DNA of 64,000 bases from Acidimicrobiia bacterium. Lineage in GTDB: Bacteria; Actinomycetota; Acidimicrobiia; IMCC26256; PALSA-610. The notes under the pieces were generated by a model, which made no database searches, had not been told where the DNA came from, and saw only the letters and a list, made by a program, of their open reading frames with translations. Both the position numbers and the translations under genes were made by a program. Each line of letters opens with the position of its first letter. The first letter of the stretch is position 1. Shown piece by piece: positions 9,151 to 17,131 of the stretch. The stretch lies in NCBI GenBank assembly GCA_036271555.1, contig DATBAK010000062.1, positions 1 through 64,000 on the forward strand. Direction: 5' to 3'.

Positions 9151-11792
9151 CGGGCCCAGGGCTCGACCCGCTCGCGCACCAGACGGAGCGCGTCGTCGAT
9201 CCCGTCGACCTTCGGACCGCCGCCCTGTGCGAGCTCGGGTTGCTTGCCGGTACCGCCGCCGAGCGCGCGCGCCGCGTCCTGCGCGAGCTCCGGTGCCGCC
9301 GCGCCCGCCGCGCGCCGGTCCTTGCTCACCGCGACGACGATCCCGGCCTTCGTGCCGTCGGGCCCGATCCCGACGAGCGCGACCACGCCCTGCCCGATCG
9401 CGGCCAGCGTGGCCTGCGCGAGCTGACGGAGCTCGTCGGGAGCGAGCCCGTCGCGGCGTGCGACGACGGTTCCGCCGACCGCCGACGCCGCGAGACCCTC
9501 CGCCGCGAGCTTCGCCTCGCGTGCGCGCAGCGCGGCGACCTCGTCGTTGAGCTCCTTCACCTGCGCGAGCAGCCGGTCGACCTTCTCCTCGACCTCTGCG
9601 GGCGCGGCGCGCAGGCGATCACCGAGGCGACGCAGCGTCGCCTCCTCGTCGGCGATGCGCGCGAGCGCGGCGTCACCGGTGACGGCTTCGATCCGCCGCA
9701 GGTTCGCGCCGACCGAGCCCTCGCTGACGATCTTGATCGGACCGATGAAGCCGAGCGCGTCGACGTGGGTACCGCCGCACAGCTCGATCGACGGACCCGC
9801 TTCGAGCACGCGCACGACGTCGCCGTACTTGTCGCCGAAGAACGCGATGGCGCCGAGCGCCTCGGCGTCGATCTTCGTCATCTCGTTGTGACTCACCGGC
9901 GCGTCGCCGATGATCTGCTCGTTCGCGAGCCGCTCGACCTCGACGAGCTGCGCGGTCGACACCGCCTCGTGGTGGCTGAAGTCGAAACGCAGACGCTCGG
10001 GCGAGACGAGCGACCCGGCCTGCTTCACGTCCTTGCCGAGCACCTCGCGCAGCGCCCAATGCAGCACGTGGGTCGCGGTGTGGTTGCGACGGATGCGGTC
10101 ACGGCGCGCGCCGTCGATCGCGGCGGTGACATCGTCGCCCTCGACGACCGCGGTCTCGCCGGCGACACGGGCGCGGTGCACGACCAGCGAACCGGGCAGG
10201 CCGTACTGCGTGTCGAGCACGTCGAGGCGCGCGCCGGTCGCGTCGACCGTGATCGTGCCGGTGTCGCCGACCTGGCCGCCGGACTCCGCGTAGAACGGGG
10301 TGCGGTCGAGCACGACGTCGACCGTCGCACCGGGTTCGGCGCGGTTCGTGCGCTCGCCGTTCGCGATCAACGCGAGCACGCGCGCGCTCGACGCGTACTC
10401 GTCGCGTCCCGTGAACTCGGTGCCGCTGTGCTCTTCGAAGAGCTCGCGGTAGAGCTCGACCGGCGCGCTCGCGGCGCCACCGGCCTCCTTGTGCGCCTCT
10501 CGAGCGCGCGTGCGCTGATCGCGCATGCGCGCTTCGAAGCCCTCGAGGTCGACGGAATGACCGCGTTCGCCCGCGATCTCGCGCGTGAGGTCGATCGGGA
10601 AGCCGAGCGTGTCGTGAAGTCGGAACGCGTCGTCGCCCGACACGTCGCCGCGCGCCAGCACCTCGTCGAGCATGTCGAGGCCGCGTTCGAGCGTGGCGCG
10701 AAAACGGGTCTCCTCACGCGCCACGATCGTGTTGACGAGCTCCCGGTTCGCGAGCAGCTCCGGGTACGCGTCACCCATTACATCGACGGTCGCGTCGACC
10801 ATCGCCGGCATCACGAGGTCGCGCGCGCCGAGTTGGTACGCGTGGCGCACGGCGTTGCGGATGATGCGCCGGAGCACGTAGCCGCGCTCCTCGTTCGACG
10901 GCACGACGCCGTCGCTCACCGCGAACGCGGTGGTGCGCGCGTGGTCGGCGAGGATGCGCAGCGACACGTCGCGTTCGCCGCCGGGGAAGCCCTCGTACGC
11001 AACCTCCGTGACCCGCTCGGCGGTCGCGATGAGCGGGCGGAACCCGTCGATGGCCCAGACCGAGTCGACGCCCTGGAGCATCGCGAGGTTGCGCTCGAGC
11101 CCGGCGCCGGTGTCGACGCACGGCGCGGGGAGCGGAGGCAGCGAGCCGTCGGGCTGCGCGTCGTACTGCATGAACACGAGGTTCCAGATCTCGATGTAGC
11201 GGTCCTCGCCGCCGTGCGCGGGTCCGCCGGCCTCGCCGTGCTCCGACCCGAGGTCCCAGAAGATCTCCGAGCTCGGTCCGCACGGTCCGGTATCGGCCAT
11301 GCGCCAGAAGTTGGGCTCGCCGAGGCGTTGGATGCGCTCGGACGGGACGCCCACGATCTCGCGCCAGATGGCCTCGGCCTCGTCGTCGGTCTCGTGCACC
11401 GTGACCCACAGCTTGTCGGGATCGAAGCCGAGGACCTCGGTGTAGAACTCCCACGACCACGGGATCGCATCGGCCTTGAAGTAGTCGCCGAAGCTGAAGT
11501 TGCCGAGCATCTCGAAGAACGACATGTGCCGGTTCGTGCGGCCGATGTCGTCGAGGTCGTTGTGCTTGCCACCGGCGCGGATGCACTTCTGCACCGACGT
11601 CGCCCGCGAGAACGGCGGCTTCTCGTCGCCGACGAAGTAGGGCTTGAACGGCACCATGCCCGCGACCGTGAAGAGCAGCGTGCGGTCGATCGGGATGACG
11701 CTCGCCGACGGCACGGGCGTGTGGCCGTGCGCGGTGAAGAAGTCGTACCAGGACTGGCGCAGCTCGTCGGCGGTGCGCGGCGGGTTCGGCAC
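9147..11792 (-). CDS. alaS: Alanyl-tRNA synthetase
   Basis: About 881 residues, the normal length. A class II core at the N-terminus (ELRQSWYDFFTAHGHTPVPS, then RTLLFTVAGMVPFKPYF) is followed by the tRNA-recognition region, an editing domain with the zinc-binding HTATH and CGGTH motifs and a C-terminal DHHA1-type domain. The GTG at 11792 is chosen: TGAGG lies a few bases upstream, at the stop of the preceding gene, and the protein then starts at the family's usual place. The frame is open much further upstream, but that part is shadow sequence. Confidence 0.97.
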   Translation of the reverse strand: MPNPPRTADELRQSWYDFFTAHGHTPVPSASVIPIDRTLLFTVAGMVPFKPYFVGDEKPPFSRATSVQKCIRAGGKHNDLDDIGRTNRHMSFFEMLGNFSFGDYFKADAIPWSWEFYTEVLGFDPDKLWVTVHETDDEAEAIWREIVGVPSERIQRLGEPNFWRMADTGPCGPSSEIFWDLGSEHGEAGGPAHGGEDRYIEIWNLVFMQYDAQPDGSLPPLPAPCVDTGAGLERNLAMLQGVDSVWAIDGFRPLIATAERVTEVAYEGFPGGERDVSLRILADHARTTAFAVSDGVVPSNEERGYVLRRIIRNAVRHAYQLGARDLVMPAMVDATVDVMGDAYPELLANRELVNTIVAREETRFRATLERGLDMLDEVLARGDVSGDDAFRLHDTLGFPIDLTREIAGERGHSVDLEGFEARMRDQRTRAREAHKEAGGAASAPVELYRELFEEHSGTEFTGRDEYASSARVLALIANGERTNRAEPGATVDVVLDRTPFYAESGGQVGDTGTITVDATGARLDVLDTQYGLPGSLVVHRARVAGETAVVEGDDVTAAIDGARRDRIRRNHTATHVLHWALREVLGKDVKQAGSLVSPERLRFDFSHHEAVSTAQLVEVERLANEQIIGDAPVSHNEMTKIDAEALGAIAFFGDKYGDVVRVLEAGPSIELCGGTHVDALGFIGPIKIVSEGSVGANLRRIEAVTGDAALARIADEEATLRRLGDRLRAAPAEVEEKVDRLLAQVKELNDEVAALRAREAKLAAEGLAASAVGGTVVARRDGLAPDELRQLAQATLAAIGQGVVALVGIGPDGTKAGIVVAVSKDRRAAGAAAPELAQDAARALGGGTGKQPELAQGGGPKVDGIDDALRLVRERVEPWAR

Positions 11793-11800
11793 GGCCGGCC

Positions 11801-12055
11801 TCAGGTGGCGCGGATGCGACGGCGCGCGCCGCGATCGAGTGAATGGTTCGAGCGCAGCTCGACCTCGCGGTCGCGCATCGTGTCGCGCCCCGCGACCACC
11901 GCGTTCTGCACGGAACGCTTCGTGCCGCCGACGCGCGTTGCGACACCGGTCGGCGTGTAGCGCTGCGCGACGCGCCGCAACCGGCGCGCGGCGAGGTACG
12001 ACGTTCCCGCGCCGAGCGAGTAGCCGAGCACCATCCAACGCGCGCGCTTGAACAT
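11801..12055 (-). CDS. Small conserved protein preceding alaS (DUF6167-like)
   Basis: 84 residues: a hydrophobic N-terminal helix (MVLGYSLGAGTSYLAAR) and a basic tail rich in Arg. Its position between a DUF948 gene and alaS matches the small DUF6167 gene found there in Streptomyces (recalled gene order, not searched). The start shares a base with the DUF948 stop (TGATG). It is probably membrane-anchored; the function is unknown. Confidence 0.7.
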   Translation of the reverse strand: MFKRARWMVLGYSLGAGTSYLAARRLRRVAQRYTPTGVATRVGGTKRSVQNAVVAGRDTMRDREVELRSNHSLDRGARRRIRAT

Positions 12056-12468
12056 CAGGCGCCCTTCCGACGACCGCGGCTGATCGGGACCGCCGCGTGC
12101 TCGTGCTCACGTTCCTTCGTGCCGCGCAGGCGGCGCGTCGCCTGCGACACCCCCGCGCCGAACGCCATCGCCTTCACGACCGGACTCCCGAAGGCGCGGT
12201 ACGCGAGACGGGACGCGCCGTCGACGCGGTCACCGATCCCCTCGGCCGCGGTGATGATGCGGTCGACCCGCTCGACCTCGTCGACGGTGTCGGCCACCGC
12301 GCGGTGAAGATCGGCGACGAGTGGGAGCGTCTCCTCACGGAGCAGATCGGCGGCGGCGCGCAACGCGCGCAGCGTCGACGCGAGCGACAGCAGGGCGACG
12401 ACGAGCGCACCCGCAAGGACCGCGGCGACGGCCGCGGCGACCACGGCCACAACGTCAGCTGCGCTCAT
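12055..12468 (-). CDS. DUF948-type membrane protein
   Basis: 137 residues. A strong N-terminal membrane helix (VVAVVAAAVAAVLAGALVVALL) is followed by an amphipathic coiled segment (LREETLPLVADLHRAVADTV) and a basic tail. This matches the DUF948 family, which sits before alaS in actinobacteria. The ATG at 12468 begins the membrane helix; it overlaps the rarA stop by 14 bases, so the two genes are likely co-transcribed. The function is unknown, perhaps envelope-related. Confidence 0.75.
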   Translation of the reverse strand: MSAADVVAVVAAAVAAVLAGALVVALLSLASTLRALRAAADLLREETLPLVADLHRAVADTVDEVERVDRIITAAEGIGDRVDGASRLAYRAFGSPVVKAMAFGAGVSQATRRLRGTKEREHEHAAVPISRGRRKGA

Positions 12469-13858
12469 CGATCTCCTCGTCGGCCGGGATCCCGGCCGCT
12501 CGCCTGCGATTCCACTGCTCCACCAGCTCGACCTCGGCGCCGTGCCGTCCGGGCCGGTAGAAGCGGGTCCCGGCGACCTCACCGGGCACGTGCTCCTGGG
12601 CGACCCAGCCCGATTCGGCGTTATGAGGATACTGGTAGCCCTCCCCGTGACCGAGGGACTTCGCCCCGGGATAGTGCGCATCCCGCAGGTGGGCGGGCAC
12701 CGCACCGGCCGGCAGGCGGCGCACCGTCTCGAGCGCCGAACCGAGCGCGGTGATGACGCTGTTCGACTTGGGCGCGAGCGAGAGGTGGATCACCGCGTGC
12801 GCGAGGTTGATGCCGGCCTCGGGCAGCCCGACGAGCTCGACCGCACGCGCCGCAGCATCGGCGACGAGCAGCGCGGTGGGGTCGGCCATGCCGATGTCCT
12901 CGGACGCGAGGATCACGAGCCGGCGCGCGACGAAGCGCGCGTCCTCCCCGGCCTCGAGCATGCGCGCGAGCCAGTAGAGACCCGCGTCGGGATCCGATCC
13001 GCGGATGCTCTTGATGAACGCGGACGTGATGTCGTAGTGGTCGTCGTCGCCGTAGCGCAGCGCGCGCATCGCGAGCGCGGCTTCCGCGTCTTCGATCGTG
13101 ATGCGCGGCTTCTCGTCGGTGTCGTCGCCCGCGGCGGTCTGCGCGTTCGCGCGCTCGACCGCGAGCGCGTGCGCGAGCTCGAGGCAGGTGAGCGCGTGGC
13201 GGGCGTCGCCTTCGGAACGATCGGCGAGGTGCTCGAGCGCGTCCTCGTCGATGTCGACCGGCTCCTTGCCGAGGCCGCGGTCGCGGTCTTCGAGCGCGCG
13301 GCGCAGCACGACGGCGAGGTCTTTGGTGGTGAGCGATTCGAGACGGAAGAGGGTCGAGCGCGACAGCAGCGGACCGGTGAGCGAGAAGAAGGGGTTCTCG
13401 GTCGTCGCACCGATGAGGACGAGCAGACCGTCCTCGACATGGGGCAGCAGCGCGTCCTGCTGGGTGCGGTTGAAGCGGTGGACCTCGTCGAGGAAGAGGA
13501 TCGTGCCCTTGCCCTGCTCGCCGAGCCGGCCCCGGGCCCGTTCGACGACCTCCCGCACGTCCTTCACGCCCGCGGTCACGGCCGACAGCGGCTCGAACGC
13601 CTTGCTGGTCGCGCCGGCGACGAGGCGGGCGATCGTCGTCTTGCCCGTGCCGGGCGGGCCCCAGAGGATCACGCTCGAGAGCCGGTCCGACTCGATCAAG
13701 ACCCGCAGCGGCTTGCCCGCTCCGAGCAGGTGGCCCTGGCCGACGACCTCGTCGAGATTGCGGGGTCTGAGGCGCGCGGCCAGCGGGGCGCGGCGCGCGA
13801 GGCGATCTTCGACCGCGCTCGCGAACAGGTCGGCGCCGCCGCCCGAGGCCTTCGGCAT
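12455..13858 (-). CDS. rarA: Replication-associated recombination protein A (RarA/MgsA AAA+ ATPase)
   Basis: 467 residues. Walker A WGPPGTGKTT (66-75) and Walker B ILFLDEVHR (Asp124-Glu125) belong to a clamp-loader-like AAA+ domain. Sensor segment LIGATTENPFF and the C-terminal tetramerisation motifs (DPDAGLYWLARML, ILASEDIGMADP, YPHNAESGWV) are diagnostic. It acts at stalled replication forks. The ATG at 13858 has no Shine-Dalgarno site but a TAGGCT hexamer 8 bases upstream, so the message may be leaderless. The 215-bp gap upstream holds an unusual repeat pair. Confidence 0.95.
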   Translation of the reverse strand: MPKASGGGADLFASAVEDRLARRAPLAARLRPRNLDEVVGQGHLLGAGKPLRVLIESDRLSSVILWGPPGTGKTTIARLVAGATSKAFEPLSAVTAGVKDVREVVERARGRLGEQGKGTILFLDEVHRFNRTQQDALLPHVEDGLLVLIGATTENPFFSLTGPLLSRSTLFRLESLTTKDLAVVLRRALEDRDRGLGKEPVDIDEDALEHLADRSEGDARHALTCLELAHALAVERANAQTAAGDDTDEKPRITIEDAEAALAMRALRYGDDDHYDITSAFIKSIRGSDPDAGLYWLARMLEAGEDARFVARRLVILASEDIGMADPTALLVADAAARAVELVGLPEAGINLAHAVIHLSLAPKSNSVITALGSALETVRRLPAGAVPAHLRDAHYPGAKSLGHGEGYQYPHNAESGWVAQEHVPGEVAGTRFYRPGRHGAEVELVEQWNRRRAAGIPADEEIDERS

Positions 13859-13866
13859 GGGGAGGG

Positions 13867-13872
13867 AGCCTA
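13867..13872 (-). promoter_or_regulatory. Putative -10 box of rarA
   Basis: On the minus strand TAGGCT ends 8 bases before the rarA ATG, the distance expected for a leaderless transcript. No convincing -35 box is seen. Confidence 0.35.
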
Positions 13873-13919
13873 CGGCTCGCCCGATGCCCCGCACCCCGCC
13901 GGCGGCCCACCGAAAAGCG

Positions 13920-14021
13920 CATTTGCGCGTTGCCTCCAAATGGAAGCATCGCGTGCCGTGATCGGCCGCGGCGTTCCGATCGCTGCGCGCGATAGGTCCA
14001 AATGGACGGATCGCGCAAATG
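13920..14021. repeat. Nested direct and inverted repeat upstream of rarA
   Basis: TCCAAATGGA occurs at 13935-13944 and again at 13997-14006; with the following bases the direct repeats span 19 bp with 16 matches. Outside them CATTTGCGCG (13920-13929) and CGCGCAAATG (14012-14021) form a perfect 10-bp inverted repeat. The element fills the gap between the aspS stop and the rarA start. It could be a paired operator or a DNA-structure element; no protein is known to me for it. Confidence 0.6.
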
Positions 14022-14073
14022 ACGTTTTCGGCGCGACGCCGAGCGGTTCCGCCGGACCGCCACCCCGCGCCGG

Positions 14074-15816
14074 TTACGACTTGGCCGGCCGCAGCTGCAG
14101 TCCGAGCTCGCGCAGCTGCGCGGCGTCGATCGCGCTCGGCGCGTCGGTCAGTGGATCGCTCCCCGACTGCGTCTTCGGGAACGCGATCACCTCGCGGATG
14201 TTCTCCTCGCCCGCCAGGATCGCAACCAGGCGGTCGATGCCGAAGGCGAAGCCCGCGTGCGGCGGCGCGCCGAAGCGGAACGCGTCCAGCAGGAACCCGA
14301 ACCGCGCCTGCGCGGTCTCCGCATCGATGCCGATGAGCGAGAACACCCGGCTCTGGATGTCGGGCCGGTGGATTCGCACGCTCCCCGAACCGAGCTCCCA
14401 ACCGTTCAGCACGAGGTCGTACGACTGCGAGCGCACCGACAACGGGTCGGACTCGAGGCGGTCGATGTCGTCGGGATGCGGCATCGTGAACGGGTGGTGC
14501 GCGGGCACCGGCCGGCCCTCGGCGTCGAGCATCTCGAACAGCGGGAAGTCGACGAGCCAGAGGAACCGCAGCGGGCCCTCACCGACCGGCGGGCGTCCCA
14601 AATCGAGCCGGAGCTGACCGAGCACCGAGCGCGTCAGCGCGCGCTCCCCCGCCGCGATCAGCACGAGGTCACCTGGGCGCGCGCCGAGGCCGTCGACGAT
14701 GCCGAGCTGCTCCGCTTCCGACAGGAACTTCACGACGGGCGACTCGAGCACCGACTCCGCGCCGACTCGCATCCACACGAGACCGGCGGCGCCGAGCTCC
14801 TTCGCGCGGTCGACGAGCGCGTCGACGCGCGACCGGGACAGGTCGCCGGAGCCCGGAACGCAGATTCCCTTGACCGTCTCCGCGCCCGCGAACGCGCGGA
14901 ACTCGGTCGCCTCGAAGACTTCGGACAGATCGACGAGCTCCATGCCGAAACGCAGGTCGGGCTTGTCGGTGCCGTAGCGCTCCATGCCGTCGAGCCAGGT
15001 CATGCGCTCGATCGGCGGCACCGGCTCGCCCCGGACCGCCTCGGCCGCGCGCACGACGGCGCGCCCGATCACGTCGAGCACGTCCTCCTGGTCCGCGAAG
15101 CTCATCTCCGCGTCGAGCTGCATGAACTCGAACTGGCGATCGGCGCGCAGGTCCTCGTCGCGCAGACAGCGGGCGATCTGGTAGTAGCGATCCATGCCGC
15201 CGACCATCAAAAGCTGCTTGAACAGCTGCGGGCTCTGGGGCAGCGCGTAGAACGAGCCCGGCTTGAGGCGCGACGGCACGACGAAGTCGCGTGCGCCTTC
15301 CGGCGTCGACGCGATGAGCATCGGCGTCTCGACTTCGACGAAGCCCTCGGCCTCCATCGCGGTGCGGATGCTGCTGTTGACCGCGGCGCGGATGCGCAGG
15401 TTGCGTTGCATCGGCGCGCGCCGCAGGTCGAGATAGCGGTGCCGAAGCCGCAGCACCTCGTCGACGTCGGTGCGGTCGTCGAGCGGGAACGGGATCGGCT
15501 CCGATTCCGACAGCACCTCGAGCGTGCTCGCCGCGATCTCGATCTCACCGGTCGGCATGTCGGCGTTCACCGTGCCGTCCGGGCGCGCGCGCACGACACC
15601 TCGCACGCGCAGCACCCACTCCGCCCGCACGCGGTGCACGCCTTCGCAACCGGGAATCGTCGGATCGACGACGACCTGGAGCACGCCCGCGACATCCCGC
15701 AGGTCGAGGAAGACGACGCCGCCGTGGTCGCGTCGGTGCCCGACCCAGCCGCACAGCGTCACCTCGGTGCCGATGTCGCCGGCGCGGAGGTCGCCCGCCC
15801 GGTGCGATCGCATCAT
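14074..15816 (-). CDS. aspS: Aspartyl-tRNA synthetase (bacterial type, perhaps Asp/Asn non-discriminating)
   Basis: 580 residues with an N-terminal OB-fold anticodon domain (GWVGHRRDHGGVVFLDLRD), a class II catalytic core (QSPQLFKQLLMVGG, YQIARCLRDEDLRADR) and the bacterial GAD insertion (about 280-410). His31 in RDHGG is the residue reported in non-discriminating enzymes, which would charge tRNA-Asn with Asp for later amidation; this is inference from one position. It starts immediately after the hisS stop codon, so hisS and aspS form one unit. Confidence 0.96.
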   Translation of the reverse strand: MMRSHRAGDLRAGDIGTEVTLCGWVGHRRDHGGVVFLDLRDVAGVLQVVVDPTIPGCEGVHRVRAEWVLRVRGVVRARPDGTVNADMPTGEIEIAASTLEVLSESEPIPFPLDDRTDVDEVLRLRHRYLDLRRAPMQRNLRIRAAVNSSIRTAMEAEGFVEVETPMLIASTPEGARDFVVPSRLKPGSFYALPQSPQLFKQLLMVGGMDRYYQIARCLRDEDLRADRQFEFMQLDAEMSFADQEDVLDVIGRAVVRAAEAVRGEPVPPIERMTWLDGMERYGTDKPDLRFGMELVDLSEVFEATEFRAFAGAETVKGICVPGSGDLSRSRVDALVDRAKELGAAGLVWMRVGAESVLESPVVKFLSEAEQLGIVDGLGARPGDLVLIAAGERALTRSVLGQLRLDLGRPPVGEGPLRFLWLVDFPLFEMLDAEGRPVPAHHPFTMPHPDDIDRLESDPLSVRSQSYDLVLNGWELGSGSVRIHRPDIQSRVFSLIGIDAETAQARFGFLLDAFRFGAPPHAGFAFGIDRLVAILAGEENIREVIAFPKTQSGSDPLTDAPSAIDAAQLRELGLQLRPAKS

Positions 15817-17082
15817 CTACTGGTGCCCCGTTCTCTCTCGTAGCCACTCGCCGACCTCGGACCGCTTCACCTCGACCTGTTCGCCCGACCGCAGGTCCTT
15901 CACCGCGACGGCGCCGGCCTCGGACTCGCGCGGTGCGAGCATCACGCCGTACGTCGCGCCCGATTTGTCGGCGGCGGCCCACTGCTTCTTGCCCGAACGC
16001 CCGCCGTACGCGCGGTCGGCGGCGACGCCGCGCTCGCGCAGCTCGTGCACGAGCACGGTCGCTTCCTCGGTGCCGAGCAGGTCGACGACGAACACCTCGA
16101 CGCGCGCCTCGGGCGCCGGCAACACCGATTCCGCGTCGCACGCGAGCAGGATGCGCTCGATGCCCGCGCCGAAACCGATCGACGGAGTCGGCGGACCGCC
16201 CATCTCCTCCGCGAGCCGGTCGTAGCGGCCACCGCCGCCGAGCGCGTTCTGTGCGGCGTCGATCGTGTCGCTCTGCAACTCGAACGTCGTGCGCGTGTAG
16301 TAGTCGAAGCCGCGCACGAGACGCGGCGAGAGCTCGAACGGGATGTCGAGCGCGCGCAAGCCGTCTTGCACGCGCGCGAAGTGCGCGGCCGACTCGTCGC
16401 CGAGGTGGTCGCCGAGTCGTGGCGCGGCGTCGAGCATCGCCTGCCAGTCGGGTCGCTTCGAGTCGAGGATGCGCAGCGGGTTGAGCTCCGCGCGCGCCAT
16501 CTCGTCGCCGAGCAGGTCCGCGTGATCGTGGAAGTACTCGAGCAACACCGCGCGGTGTCGCGCCCGGCTCTCCTGATCACCCATCGAGTTGAGGAGCAAC
16601 CGCGTGCGCGACAGGCCGAGCTCGCGCAGGAAGCCCCACAGGAGCGCGATCACCTCGACGTCGACGTCGGGATCGTCGACGCCCAACACTTCCGCGCCGA
16701 CCTGGTAGTGCTGGCGATAGCGGCCCTTCTGCGGCCGTTCGGCGCGGAAGTTCGGCGCGAGGTACCAGCACTTCCACGGCACCGGCGGTCGGTGCTGCAC
16801 GTACGCCCGCACCACCGACGCGGTGCCCTCGGGCCGCAGCGCGAGCTGTCGGCCCCCGCGGTCGGTGAACTCGTACATCTCCTTGCTGACGACGTCGGTG
16901 CTCTCGCCGACCCGGTGGAAGACCTCGACGTGCTCGAAGATCGGCGTCAGGACGAGGCCGTAGCCGAAGCGCCGGGCCCGGTCGGCGAAGGTCGCGACGA
17001 GCGCCTGCCAGCGGTCCGACTCGGGCGCGAGCACATCGCGTGTTCCGTACGGCGCGCGGTACGCGTCCCGGGAGTCGGACAT
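15817..17082 (-). CDS. hisS: Histidyl-tRNA synthetase
   Basis: 421 residues. Class II motifs are clear: APYGTRDVLAPES at the N-terminus, RPEGTASVVRAYVQH (motif 2 region), RAERPQKGRYRQHYQVGAEVLG, the histidine-specific ELSPRLVRGFDYYTRTTFEL and motif 3 SIGFGAGIERILLA. A C-terminal anticodon-binding domain follows (about 325-420). The ATG at 17082 is preceded by TAACAT at a 6-base distance, consistent with a leaderless message. aspS follows without a gap. Confidence 0.97.
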   Translation of the reverse strand: MSDSRDAYRAPYGTRDVLAPESDRWQALVATFADRARRFGYGLVLTPIFEHVEVFHRVGESTDVVSKEMYEFTDRGGRQLALRPEGTASVVRAYVQHRPPVPWKCWYLAPNFRAERPQKGRYRQHYQVGAEVLGVDDPDVDVEVIALLWGFLRELGLSRTRLLLNSMGDQESRARHRAVLLEYFHDHADLLGDEMARAELNPLRILDSKRPDWQAMLDAAPRLGDHLGDESAAHFARVQDGLRALDIPFELSPRLVRGFDYYTRTTFELQSDTIDAAQNALGGGGRYDRLAEEMGGPPTPSIGFGAGIERILLACDAESVLPAPEARVEVFVVDLLGTEEATVLVHELRERGVAADRAYGGRSGKKQWAAADKSGATYGVMLAPRESEAGAVAVKDLRSGEQVEVKRSEVGEWLRERTGHQ

Positions 17083-17088
17083 CCGCGC

Positions 17089-17094
17089 ATGTTA
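17089..17094 (-). promoter_or_regulatory. Putative -10 box of hisS-aspS
   Basis: TAACAT on the minus strand ends 6 bases before the hisS ATG. This suits leaderless initiation; no Shine-Dalgarno site is available in so short a leader. Confidence 0.45.
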
Positions 17095-17131
17095 CGGGCG
17101 CGGGCCGCTCCGACCCGGACTCAATTGCCGC

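Noticed and set aside
9240-11960. 906-codon plus-strand frame opposite alaS
   Set aside because: A long antisense frame caused by GC-rich third positions. alaS is clearly coding on the other strand, and this frame shows no family motif.
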